Shown here: positions 58,012 through 64,000 of the stretch, piece after piece
How positions within the stretch are numbered: the first letter of the stretch is position 1
How the letters are laid out: each line of letters starts with the position of its first letter
NCBI RefSeq assembly: GCF_000429725.1
Contig: NZ_AUCK01000007.1
Location: 1-64,000, forward strand
Reading direction: 5' to 3'
DNA from: Alkalicoccus chagannorensis DSM 18086
GTDB taxonomy: Bacteria; Bacillota; Bacilli; Bacillales; Salisediminibacteriaceae
Length of the DNA: 64,000 bases
Program-made: the position numbers and the translations under genes
The notes under the pieces: model-generated
Told to the model about the DNA's origin: nothing
The model's input: the letters and a program-made list of their open reading frames with translations, nothing else
The model's database searches: none

Positions 58012-59271
58012 ATGGGCTATTATGATCAGGAACATACAAGAGAAAACAAGCGGCGGCGCAGCCGCCCTGGTCTGACCGCATTTATCGGAGCCGTGATCGG
58101 CGCGCTCCTTGTCGTATTTTCTATCCCGATGCTTGCCGGTACCGGCTTTCTGCCGTACGACATCGGTCCGGCCGGTGGCAATACGGCCGACGAGGAGGCT
58201 GTCGAACAGGAAGACGATGAACCGGCTGTTGAAGAAGTGATGGAGGAAGAACTGGAATCCGTCAGTCTGGAAACGACTTCGGACGTCACCGAGGCAGTGG
58301 AGCGGACGTCCGAGGCGGTTGTTGGAATCGTCAACATGAACCAGACCGGCACCGGCATGTTTGATACACCGGAAGGCGGCGAAGGCGGAGGTACGGGAAG
58401 CGGCATCGTCTACAAAATCGACGGCGAGCAGGCTTTTGTGGTAACGAACCAGCACGTCATCGAAGGAGCCTCTGAAGGCGACACGAATATCGACGTGACG
58501 CTCTCCGACGGCGCGCGCGTCCCGGCAGAATTCGTCGGAGAAGACGTACTGACGGATCTTGCCGTCTTGACGATCGATGCAGCGGAAGTGGACACCGTGG
58601 CGGATTTCGGAGATTCGGATACCCTCCAGGCCGGCGAGCCGGCCATCGCGATCGGCAACCCGCTCGCGTTTGAAGGGTCCGTCACGCTCGGCATCATCAG
58701 TGCGACCGACCGCAGCATTCCCGTCGACATCAGCGGCAACAACCAGCCGGACTGGGAAGCAGAAGTGCTGCAGACCGATGCGGCGATCAACCCTGGTAAC
58801 AGCGGCGGTGCCCTGTTGAATATTCAAGGCGAAGTGATCGGCATCAATTCCATGAAGATCGCCCAGCAGGCGGTCGAAGGCATCGGCTTTTCCATTCCGA
58901 CCTCGGTGGCGCTGCCGGTGATCGAGGACCTGGAACAGCACGGGGAAGTCCAGCGTCCGCAGATGGGCATTATTCTCCGGTCGCTGCAGGAAATTCCATC
59001 CTTCCACTGGGAAAGCACCCTCGGTCTGCCTGACGATGTGAGCGGCGGTGTGTACCTGGAAGGCGTCGAGCCGGGATCCCCGGCAGCGGAAGGCGGACTG
59101 GAAGAAGGCGACGTGATCGTGTCGCTCGACGACGAAGAGATCCGCGATGCGAATGAACTGCGCCGCTATCTCTATACCGAAACCGACATTGGAGATGAGA
59201 TCGACGTCCAGTTTTATCGGAACGGAGAAAGAAGCGAAGCAACCGTGACCCTCTCGGAACAGATTTTCTAG
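58012..59271 (+). CDS. htrA: HtrA-type membrane serine protease
   Basis: 419 residues: a short cytoplasmic basic head, one membrane helix (22-44), a very acidic linker (58-90), a trypsin-like domain with triad H148 (TNQHVIEG), D182 (TDLAVL) and S264 (NPGNSGGALLN), and one PDZ domain (about 315-415). It handles misfolded exported proteins; it sits downstream of walJ as yyxA/htrC does in B. subtilis. ATG at 58012 chosen as the third of three closely spaced ATGs in frame with the head; AAAGGGGG is upstream. Confidence 0.95.
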   Translation: MGYYDQEHTRENKRRRSRPGLTAFIGAVIGALLVVFSIPMLAGTGFLPYDIGPAGGNTADEEAVEQEDDEPAVEEVMEEELESVSLETTSDVTEAVERTSEAVVGIVNMNQTGTGMFDTPEGGEGGGTGSGIVYKIDGEQAFVVTNQHVIEGASEGDTNIDVTLSDGARVPAEFVGEDVLTDLAVLTIDAAEVDTVADFGDSDTLQAGEPAIAIGNPLAFEGSVTLGIISATDRSIPVDISGNNQPDWEAEVLQTDAAINPGNSGGALLNIQGEVIGINSMKIAQQAVEGIGFSIPTSVALPVIEDLEQHGEVQRPQMGIILRSLQEIPSFHWESTLGLPDDVSGGVYLEGVEPGSPAAEGGLEEGDVIVSLDDEEIRDANELRRYLYTETDIGDEIDVQFYRNGERSEATVTLSEQIF

Positions 59272-59565
59272 ACCCGCTCGATCCGGGCAGGGAGGCTGGG
59301 TACGTACAGCGCAGCCCGGGAAAACAACAGGAATTTTTGGCAGGAGCTGTCCATCCGGGCAGCTCCTGTATGCGTAGGATGGGAGTGTCGTGCAGGGGCG
59401 GCCCAGAAGGCTCTCGGTTTCCATCGCGAAAAACCAGCCGTCCACAGGAAGCAGGCAGGCTGCACAAAGGCGGCCATCTGTCTTTATCCACAAGGGTGTC
59501 GCACCGTGGGGACGCTTCGTGTTATAGTGGACAGCAGACGAGGTTATCCACAAAGGAGGGCGCAC

Positions 59566-59721
59566 ATGATCTACAGCTGCAAGGAGCACATCGAGGAAGG
59601 ACTCGAAGAAGTCATTGAGGACGGCGGACCGCCGCCGGAGCTGGAGGAGACAGCGGATCACGGGCATACCTGCTTCCTCTGTCCGGAAGCAGCAGCCTAC
59701 CGGATTGCCGCTGGTGCGTAA
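59566..59721 (+). CDS. yyzF: CxxH/CxxC protein (YyzF-like)
   Basis: 51 residues: MIYSCKEHIEEGLEEVIED, then PPELEET and TCFLCPEAAAYRI. The CxxH (CKEH) and CxxC (CFLC) pairs define the family and suggest a small zinc-bound fold. It follows htrA as in other Bacillales. The ATG has AAAGGAGGG upstream, and a perfect DnaA box ends 14 bp before the start, suggesting DnaA-controlled expression. The usual next gene, rlmH, is not found here. Confidence 0.9.
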   Translation: MIYSCKEHIEEGLEEVIEDGGPPPELEETADHGHTCFLCPEAAAYRIAAGA

Positions 59722-59817
59722 GCATGTACACAGACTTGTCCACAGTTTTCCACAGCTTCTACGTGGATTTCCGTGGATACGAACACCACCTTTTTTGAAA
59801 AACGTCTATATCGGCAG

Positions 59818-59851
59818 GAAAAGACCCCAGGGGGAACAGATCCTCCTGGGG
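59818..59851 (-). terminator. Photolyase gene terminator
   Basis: On the minus strand CCCCAGGAGG pairs with CCCCCTGGGG, followed by TCTTTTCC. Confidence 0.72.
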
Positions 59852-59972
59852 AAAACTTGTTGATATGTGGATAGTTTTTGTGGATAATTTCACGAATTGG
59901 GGATAACTTGTGGAAAAAGAGCACTTCCGGGCGCTTCTTATCGATTTTCCGCCCCTGTGGATAACACGAAGG

Positions 59973-61457
59973 CTATTCCGGTGGCTGATCGAAGAGGGAA
60001 AGCTGCTCGGACGAAGGTTTTTCCGCCTTCTGCTCCTGGCGCCGGCGGCGGGATCCATGCTTTTCGAGCTGCTCTCCGGCCGTTTTTTGAGCGGCACTCG
60101 ACGCTTTCGTCTCCCACAGCACCGCCCGGGCCCGCCGGTTGGCTTTGACGAGATCGACGACGGGACCGGGGTAGTTTCTGTGGAAAAAATGCGGATCCTT
60201 CCACGGTTCGTGTACGAACGCGTCCGGCACGTGCTGCAGCTCTTTCACCCAGCGGCGGATAAACGCAGCATCGGGGTCCTGATCTTTTCCCTGTTTCACC
60301 GGATTGTAGATGCGGATCGTGTTGAAGCCGGTTGTCCCGGCCTGCATCTGCATCTGGCTGAAATGAATCCCCGGTTCATAGTCCAGAAACAGCCGCGCCA
60401 GATCCTGCGCAGGTCGCCGCCAGTCGAGCAGCAGCGTATTGCAGACAAACGACACGAGCATCGCCCGGGACCGGAACGGGATCCAGCCTGTTTTCCGCAG
60501 GGAGCGCATGGCCGCATCGATCATCGGAAAGCCCGTGCGCCCGTCCAGCCAGCGCTGGTACGCGTCTTCATCCCACGGCTCGCGGACGTCATCGAACGCC
60601 GGATTCATCGTCTTCTCCGCAATCGCAGGTTCATCCTCGAGCCGCTGGATAAAATGACAGTGCCAGTGCAGCCGGGAACGGAACGCCCGCATCGCCCGGG
60701 CATCCCCGGCCGCTTTCGCTGCCTGATACACCCGCCGCAGCGATATATTCCCCCACGCCAGATACGGGGAAAGCCGGCTGCTGGAGAAAGCCGCCTGCTG
60801 CGGCTTGGCGATGTGCTTCAAGTAGACCGGCCATCGTTCGCGCAGGAAGCTGTCGAGGGTTTCTTCTGCCAGCGACTCGCCCCCCTGCTGCCCGAACCGG
60901 ATCACCTCTCCCGGCACGTCGACTTTCTTGATGGCATAGACGTCGGTCGATGCCTCCGGCGGAAGGACGTCCGGCGCCTGCATCCGATGGGGCGGATCCA
61001 GCTGCGGCCGCCGCATCAGCGCCTCCCAGTGCTCATCAAACGTCGTGCGGTCCTGCAGCCGGCGGGTGACGCCGAACGGAGGATACTCGAGGAACAAGTA
61101 CTCCCGCTCCTTCATCCAGGCGTGCACCCTCCGGTCCCGCGAGTACGTCCACGGCGTCCCGTGTTCTTCATGGGCATACAGCGTAAACGGACCGTACGCT
61201 TCCTCCAGCTCGGGAAGCACGTCCTCCATGTCCCCGTTCATCGTCACAAGCTCACCCCCGCGACGGCGCACGTCCGCCTGCAGTTCCACGAGACTTTCCA
61301 GCACGAATTGCGCATGCCGCCTGGACAAATCCCCAGCCTGCCAGACGGACGGTTCCATCACGTAGAGCAGCAGCACGGGGCCGGGCCCTTTGCATGCCCG
61401 CCGCAGCGGCTCATGGTCGCTTACCCGCAGGTCTCTTTTTAACCACACGATCTGCAT
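59973..61457 (-). CDS. Photolyase/cryptochrome family protein
   Basis: 494 residues. N-terminal photolyase alpha/beta domain (1-130; IVWLKRDLRVSDHEPL) and FAD-binding domain (about 190-450) with LSPYLAWGNIS, RTGFPMIDAAMRSL and FNTIRIYNPVKQGKDQDPDAAFIRRW. The wording of the last block is typical of the cryptochrome-like CPD photolyase group rather than E. coli PhrB. A Lys/Arg/Gln-rich tail (about 455-494) is probably disordered. DNA repair by blue light is likely but a signalling role is not excluded. ATG at 61455-61457 with GAGAGGTGA upstream. Confidence 0.9.
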   Translation of the reverse strand: MQIVWLKRDLRVSDHEPLRRACKGPGPVLLLYVMEPSVWQAGDLSRRHAQFVLESLVELQADVRRRGGELVTMNGDMEDVLPELEEAYGPFTLYAHEEHGTPWTYSRDRRVHAWMKEREYLFLEYPPFGVTRRLQDRTTFDEHWEALMRRPQLDPPHRMQAPDVLPPEASTDVYAIKKVDVPGEVIRFGQQGGESLAEETLDSFLRERWPVYLKHIAKPQQAAFSSSRLSPYLAWGNISLRRVYQAAKAAGDARAMRAFRSRLHWHCHFIQRLEDEPAIAEKTMNPAFDDVREPWDEDAYQRWLDGRTGFPMIDAAMRSLRKTGWIPFRSRAMLVSFVCNTLLLDWRRPAQDLARLFLDYEPGIHFSQMQMQAGTTGFNTIRIYNPVKQGKDQDPDAAFIRRWVKELQHVPDAFVHEPWKDPHFFHRNYPGPVVDLVKANRRARAVLWETKASSAAQKTAGEQLEKHGSRRRRQEQKAEKPSSEQLSLFDQPPE

Positions 61458-61711
61458 CCCGATCACCTCTCTGCCTCCTAACGTACAGGATTCCGAAGCG
61501 AAAGAACAGAGGAATGCACTGCGGTCTTCTGCACAAAAAAAGAGGGCGGCCGGTGTGGACGATAAAGGGAGACGTGCGACAAAGCCGCGGCGGCGCTCCC
61601 TGCTGAAAACCGGGATGCTCATCCGGCCGGAGGGACCGAGTTCTTTGTTTCATCGAAAGACCCAGCGGGAATGACAAGAAAAGAGAGAGAAAATACCAGA
61701 GGAGGGGTTCG

Positions 61712-62518
61712 ATGATTCACGAAGTACAGGTCGATGACAAGACGAGCATCCAAGTCGAAGAGCGCGGCGAAGGCAAGCCGCTCGTCCTGCTGCACGGCTG
61801 GCCGCTGAACAAAAACATGTTCAAATGGCAGCTGGAAGAACTGTCCGCCAGAGGGTTCCGGGTGTATGCGATAGACCTGCGCGGGTTCGGCGACTCCGAC
61901 AAACCGCACATGAACTATACGTACAACGTCTTTGCGGAAGATGTAAAAAAAGTAATTGATGAGCTGGAGATCGAAGGGTACTATCTTGCCGGCTTCTCCA
62001 TGGGCGGCGCTGCTGCGATCCGCCATGCGGCGAAATTCGCCGATGAACGACTCGAGAAGCTCGTGCTGATCGGCGCAGCCGCCCCAAGTTTTACCCAGCG
62101 TCAGGGCTACACCCTCGGACAGGACAGAGACCAGGTCGATGAGCTGATCAAAAACATGCAGTCCGACCGCGAAGCGACCTTGAAAGAATTCCAGAGCATG
62201 TTCTTCTATCAGGATGTCGCCCAGGACGTGAAGGACAGCCTCATCAGCATGGGCAGCCAGGCCTCCGAATACGCGATGGTTTCCAGCGGCGAAGAACTCC
62301 GAGATGCCGACCTCCGCGATGAAATGGGCGAAATCCATGTCCCCGTCACCATCCTTCACGGCCGCCACGACAACATCTGTGAATTCGCCTTCGCCGAAGA
62401 AATGGAGCGCATGATTCCAACCGCCGACCTCGTCCCATTTGAAGAGAGCGGCCACGGCATCTACTACGAAGAAAAGCAGAAGGTGAACGAAGAGATTGTG
62501 AAGCTGCTGAAGCAGTAA
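61712..62518 (+). CDS. Alpha/beta hydrolase
   Basis: 268 residues of the alpha/beta hydrolase fold. HGWP oxyanion loop near residue 29, nucleophile Ser in AGFSMGGA (about 94), Asp in LHGRHDNIC and His in ESGHGIYYEE complete the triad. It resembles the non-heme haloperoxidase/esterase group; substrate unknown. SD AGAGGAGG precedes the ATG. It faces away from the photolyase gene, across a divergent 254-bp spacer without recognised sites. Confidence 0.9.
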   Translation: MIHEVQVDDKTSIQVEERGEGKPLVLLHGWPLNKNMFKWQLEELSARGFRVYAIDLRGFGDSDKPHMNYTYNVFAEDVKKVIDELEIEGYYLAGFSMGGAAAIRHAAKFADERLEKLVLIGAAAPSFTQRQGYTLGQDRDQVDELIKNMQSDREATLKEFQSMFFYQDVAQDVKDSLISMGSQASEYAMVSSGEELRDADLRDEMGEIHVPVTILHGRHDNICEFAFAEEMERMIPTADLVPFEESGHGIYYEEKQKVNEEIVKLLKQ

Positions 62519-62523
62519 GTAGA

Positions 62524-62553
62524 TTCAGTCAAGTAAGAGCGGCAGGATATAAT
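62524..62553 (+). promoter_or_regulatory. Promoter-like pair after the hydrolase gene
   Basis: TTCAGT (62524-62529), 18 bp, TATAAT (62548-62553), just past the hydrolase stop. A terminator-like hairpin follows at 62,572, so any transcript from here may be attenuated. Confidence 0.45.
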
Positions 62554-62571
62554 CATAGAAAGATCAAAGAA

Positions 62572-62606
62572 GGGGTAATACCATGATTGGTCATTATCCC
62601 TTTTCT
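62572..62606 (+). terminator. Terminator or attenuator before the nucleotidyltransferase gene
   Basis: GGGGTAATACC pairs with GGTCATTATCCC (one bulge), followed by TTTTCTT. It could end the hydrolase transcript or attenuate the promoter at 62,524. Confidence 0.6.
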
Positions 62607-62652
62607 TCGTATAAAAAAGCTCTATGCACATATGCACGTAAGGAGGCGGTAA

Positions 62653-63204
62653 ATGATGATGATACACGGGCGGGAGGGTGTGCTCGAAGCGTTAGATTTT
62701 TTGGATATTGAGCTGGAGAGAATTGGATTTGAGGGTGTTATTGACCTTTATGTCGTTGGAGGAAGTGCGCTGGTTTTGGAGGGAGAGCTGCAACGTGCAA
62801 CTGCGGATATTGATGCACTGATAGTATTGCCGAAAGAGATACAGGATAAAGCAGAAGAGGAAAAAGAGTGGAAACAGAAATTAGCCGAGTATGGGGTGAA
62901 TGATCGGTTTTTAGGGATTATTCGCGTTCCCTCTAAAGACGAGCTGATGGAAAATCCTATGCATATAGACGAGGGTTTTTCGTGTTTGCGTGTATGGGTT
63001 CCTGACTATACAGAATTGATATTGATGAAACTGTTTAGTGAACGTGAGAAAGATGAGCAGGATTTGTGGAATACAAACTTGTTTGATAAAATAAATATAA
63101 TAGAGTTGCAGGAAAAGTACGAAGAGTATAAATCGTATGATGTACTACCGGGAAATTACACAGTAGACTTACACCGCTTATTGAAAAAGCGGGGATATAT
63201 TTAA
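62653..63204 (+). CDS. Nucleotidyltransferase-fold protein (DUF6036-like)
   Basis: 183 residues. The nucleotidyltransferase motif is VVGGSALVLEG with RATADIDAL (GGS 36-38; D52 and D54 of DxD), as in the AbiEii/DUF6036 group found in toxin-antitoxin and phage-defence units. The gene is clearly more AT-rich than its neighbours, a sign of recent transfer. AGGAGG is 6 nt upstream of the first of three consecutive ATGs. It is 28 bp upstream of the next gene and probably co-transcribed with it. Confidence 0.8.
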   Translation: MMMIHGREGVLEALDFLDIELERIGFEGVIDLYVVGGSALVLEGELQRATADIDALIVLPKEIQDKAEEEKEWKQKLAEYGVNDRFLGIIRVPSKDELMENPMHIDEGFSCLRVWVPDYTELILMKLFSEREKDEQDLWNTNLFDKINIIELQEKYEEYKSYDVLPGNYTVDLHRLLKKRGYI

Positions 63205-63232
63205 GAATGGCATAACCTGTAAGGAGGTGGTT

Positions 63233-63658
63233 GTGTTGGTTAATGCAAAAGATCTCGGCCGACAGTATCATCATCTGCGTGGTTCTTTCGAGGAAGCCAT
63301 GGTCAATAGGGGAAAAGCCTTCTTAGAGGAGAATGGATTGGATCCTGATGATGTGAAAGCAGTGGTTGAATCAGCACAACTAGATGCGCGTTTACAGGAA
63401 GTATACGCCATGTATCTGGCTGGAAAAGGTAACGTCAAGGAAGGCATGCTGCCACAGCATATGCTGGATAAAGTAAAAGAAGCGGAAAAGGTGAAAACTG
63501 GTGAACGAACAGATGGTCGAATGTACCATTTGGTTCGTGCATATAAGTCTGAATGGACTCGAAAACAGGCGTTGGAGTCTGATCCTGTATTAAGGGAGAA
63601 GGTAGAAGCTCGTAGAAAGAGACGGGCGGACAAAAGAGATAAACTGGAAAAAATATAA
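63233..63658 (+). CDS. Unknown helical protein paired with the nucleotidyltransferase
   Basis: 141 residues, not recognised. It appears mostly alpha-helical, with a basic C-terminus (VEARRKRRADKRDKLEKI). It is as AT-rich as the preceding gene and has an excellent SD (AAGGAGGTGG). GTG at 63233 and TTG at 63236 are both possible starts; GTG is used here. Its position suggests a partner of the nucleotidyltransferase in a two-gene system. One R-x6-H string (R92-H99) is too weak to call a HEPN domain. Confidence 0.6.
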   Translation: MLVNAKDLGRQYHHLRGSFEEAMVNRGKAFLEENGLDPDDVKAVVESAQLDARLQEVYAMYLAGKGNVKEGMLPQHMLDKVKEAEKVKTGERTDGRMYHLVRAYKSEWTRKQALESDPVLREKVEARRKRRADKRDKLEKI

Positions 63659-63690
63659 TGAACGATAACGTAACGTATCTGTTAACAAAA

Positions 63691-63733
63691 GCCGCTCCCA
63701 ATTATCCATTCCGGATGATTGGGAGCGGCTTTT
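63691..63733. terminator. Bidirectional terminator
   Basis: GCCGCTCCCAATTATCC pairs with GGATGATTGGGAGCGGC; TTTT follows on both strands. It closes the two-gene unit and the convergent partial gene. Confidence 0.88.
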
Positions 63734-63827
63734 AGGTTGTAGGAAAACAGAGCATTAGCGGCTCGTTCGAAAACGCTGCGCCAACCCTCTCGTTCTCACT
63801 AAAAAGGGCTGAGCAAGCCGAGCGTCC

Positions 63828-64000
63828 TCACTCCAGGAGAGCGGTAATTTCTGCTGCCGTTTCCGCTGCCGCTTTTCCCTTTGTATATACCGTGAAGTCA
63901 GCGAGTTCCCGGCTTTGGATACGCTCGGCAAAAGCATCGTTTAACTGCAGGATGGAAGGGTCGGAGGTTTGTTTGGAGAGACGCTGCCTCAGCACCAGCT
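63828..64000 (-). CDS. C-terminal end of a gene running off the window
   Basis: The last 57 codons or so of a minus-strand gene: LVLRQRLSKQTSDPSILQLN, then DAFAERIQSRELADFTVYTK and AAAETAAEITALLE. The RQRLxxR...SDxxxxxL pattern resembles the end of AAA-type predicted kinases, but too little is visible for a firm call. Confidence 0.5.
   Translation of the reverse strand, partial: LVLRQRLSKQTSDPSILQLNDAFAERIQSRELADFTVYTKGKAAAETAAEITALLE

Larger units (their letters stand above)
59484..59964. promoter_or_regulatory. DnaA-box cluster around yyzF
   Basis: Perfect DnaA boxes at 59484-59492, 59544-59552, 59879-59887 and 59956-59964. One-mismatch boxes at 59736-59744, 59746-59754, 59866-59874 and 59909-59917. 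The first two bracket the yyzF promoter region. In B. subtilis the yyzF locus is a stable DnaA-binding site and one of the DnaA-box clusters that titrate DnaA, so this looks conserved. Confidence 0.85.

Noticed and set aside
57940-59667. Minus-strand 575-codon open frame
   Set aside because: Shadow of htrA and yyzF.
60290-60302. Second parS-like site (TGTTTCACCGG)
   Set aside because: Only the left half matches; the right half lacks GTGAAACA.
59910-61442. Plus-strand 510-codon open frame
   Set aside because: Shadow of the photolyase gene; Arg/Pro/His-rich and without motifs.

Overview
The window is the replication-origin region of a Bacillaceae chromosome. The gene order is the conserved Bacillus-type one: gyrA, gyrB, remB, recF, yaaA, dnaN and dnaA lie on the minus strand, oriC lies on both sides of dnaA, and rpmH, rnpA, yidD, yidC, jag, mnmE, mnmG, rsmG, noc, soj and spo0J follow on the plus strand. 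Later plus-strand blocks are ychF, rpsF-ssb-rpsR, yybS-gdpP-rplI-dnaC, purA, a five-tRNA cluster and walRKHIJ-htrA. Nearly all housekeeping genes point away from the origin. DNA is moderately GC-rich by eye (mid-50s percent), and many exported proteins (the GyrA tail, WalH/WalI, HtrA linker, a solute-binding lipoprotein and a 1083-residue exported protein) are strongly acidic. This suggests a halophilic or haloalkaliphilic Bacillaceae, perhaps in the Alkalicoccus/Salisediminibacterium neighbourhood; the genus is inference only.

Layout. 1-8,050: degenerate HD-GYP protein, gyrase, RemB, RecF and the S4 protein YaaA. 8,050-12,300: dnaN, dnaA and a bipartite oriC, with DnaA boxes upstream of dnaA and, between dnaA and dnaN, DnaA boxes plus a DnaA-trio-like tract and an AT-rich unwinding element. 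12,300-24,900: ribosome, membrane-insertion, tRNA-modification and chromosome-segregation genes, with a parS inside spo0J and a Noc-type site inside soj. 24,900-35,400: an accessory block (flavodoxin; flavohemoglobin with an NsrR-type operator; LysR regulator; three-gene ABC importer plus metallo-beta-lactamase-fold protein; Dph6-like ATP pyrophosphatase; LLM flavin oxidoreductase) between ychF and rpsF. 35,400-41,800: ribosomal, SSB, c-di-AMP phosphodiesterase and helicase genes. 41,800-51,900: a repeat-rich spacer, a large exported glycoside-hydrolase-like protein, purA with a paired PurBox, a LytTR regulator carrying a relic ABC-ATPase domain with its ABC transporter, and five tRNAs. 51,900-59,700: the WalRK regulon core, HtrA and a YyzF-type CxxH/CxxC mini-protein set in a DnaA-box cluster. 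59,700-64,000: photolyase/cryptochrome, alpha/beta hydrolase, an AT-rich two-gene unit with a nucleotidyltransferase, and the end of a gene running off the window.

The genes form a coherent origin-control unit: DnaA, DnaN, oriC, Soj/Spo0J/parS, Noc and a second DnaA-box cluster at yyzF. The most unusual layer is non-coding. A dispersed intergenic repeat of about 100-160 bp with a conserved internal inverted repeat occurs in about ten full or partial copies, almost always next to transcription-unit ends, and a second repeat type is packed into the 41.9-42.7 kb spacer. No rRNA, CRISPR array, insertion sequence or prophage gene was seen.
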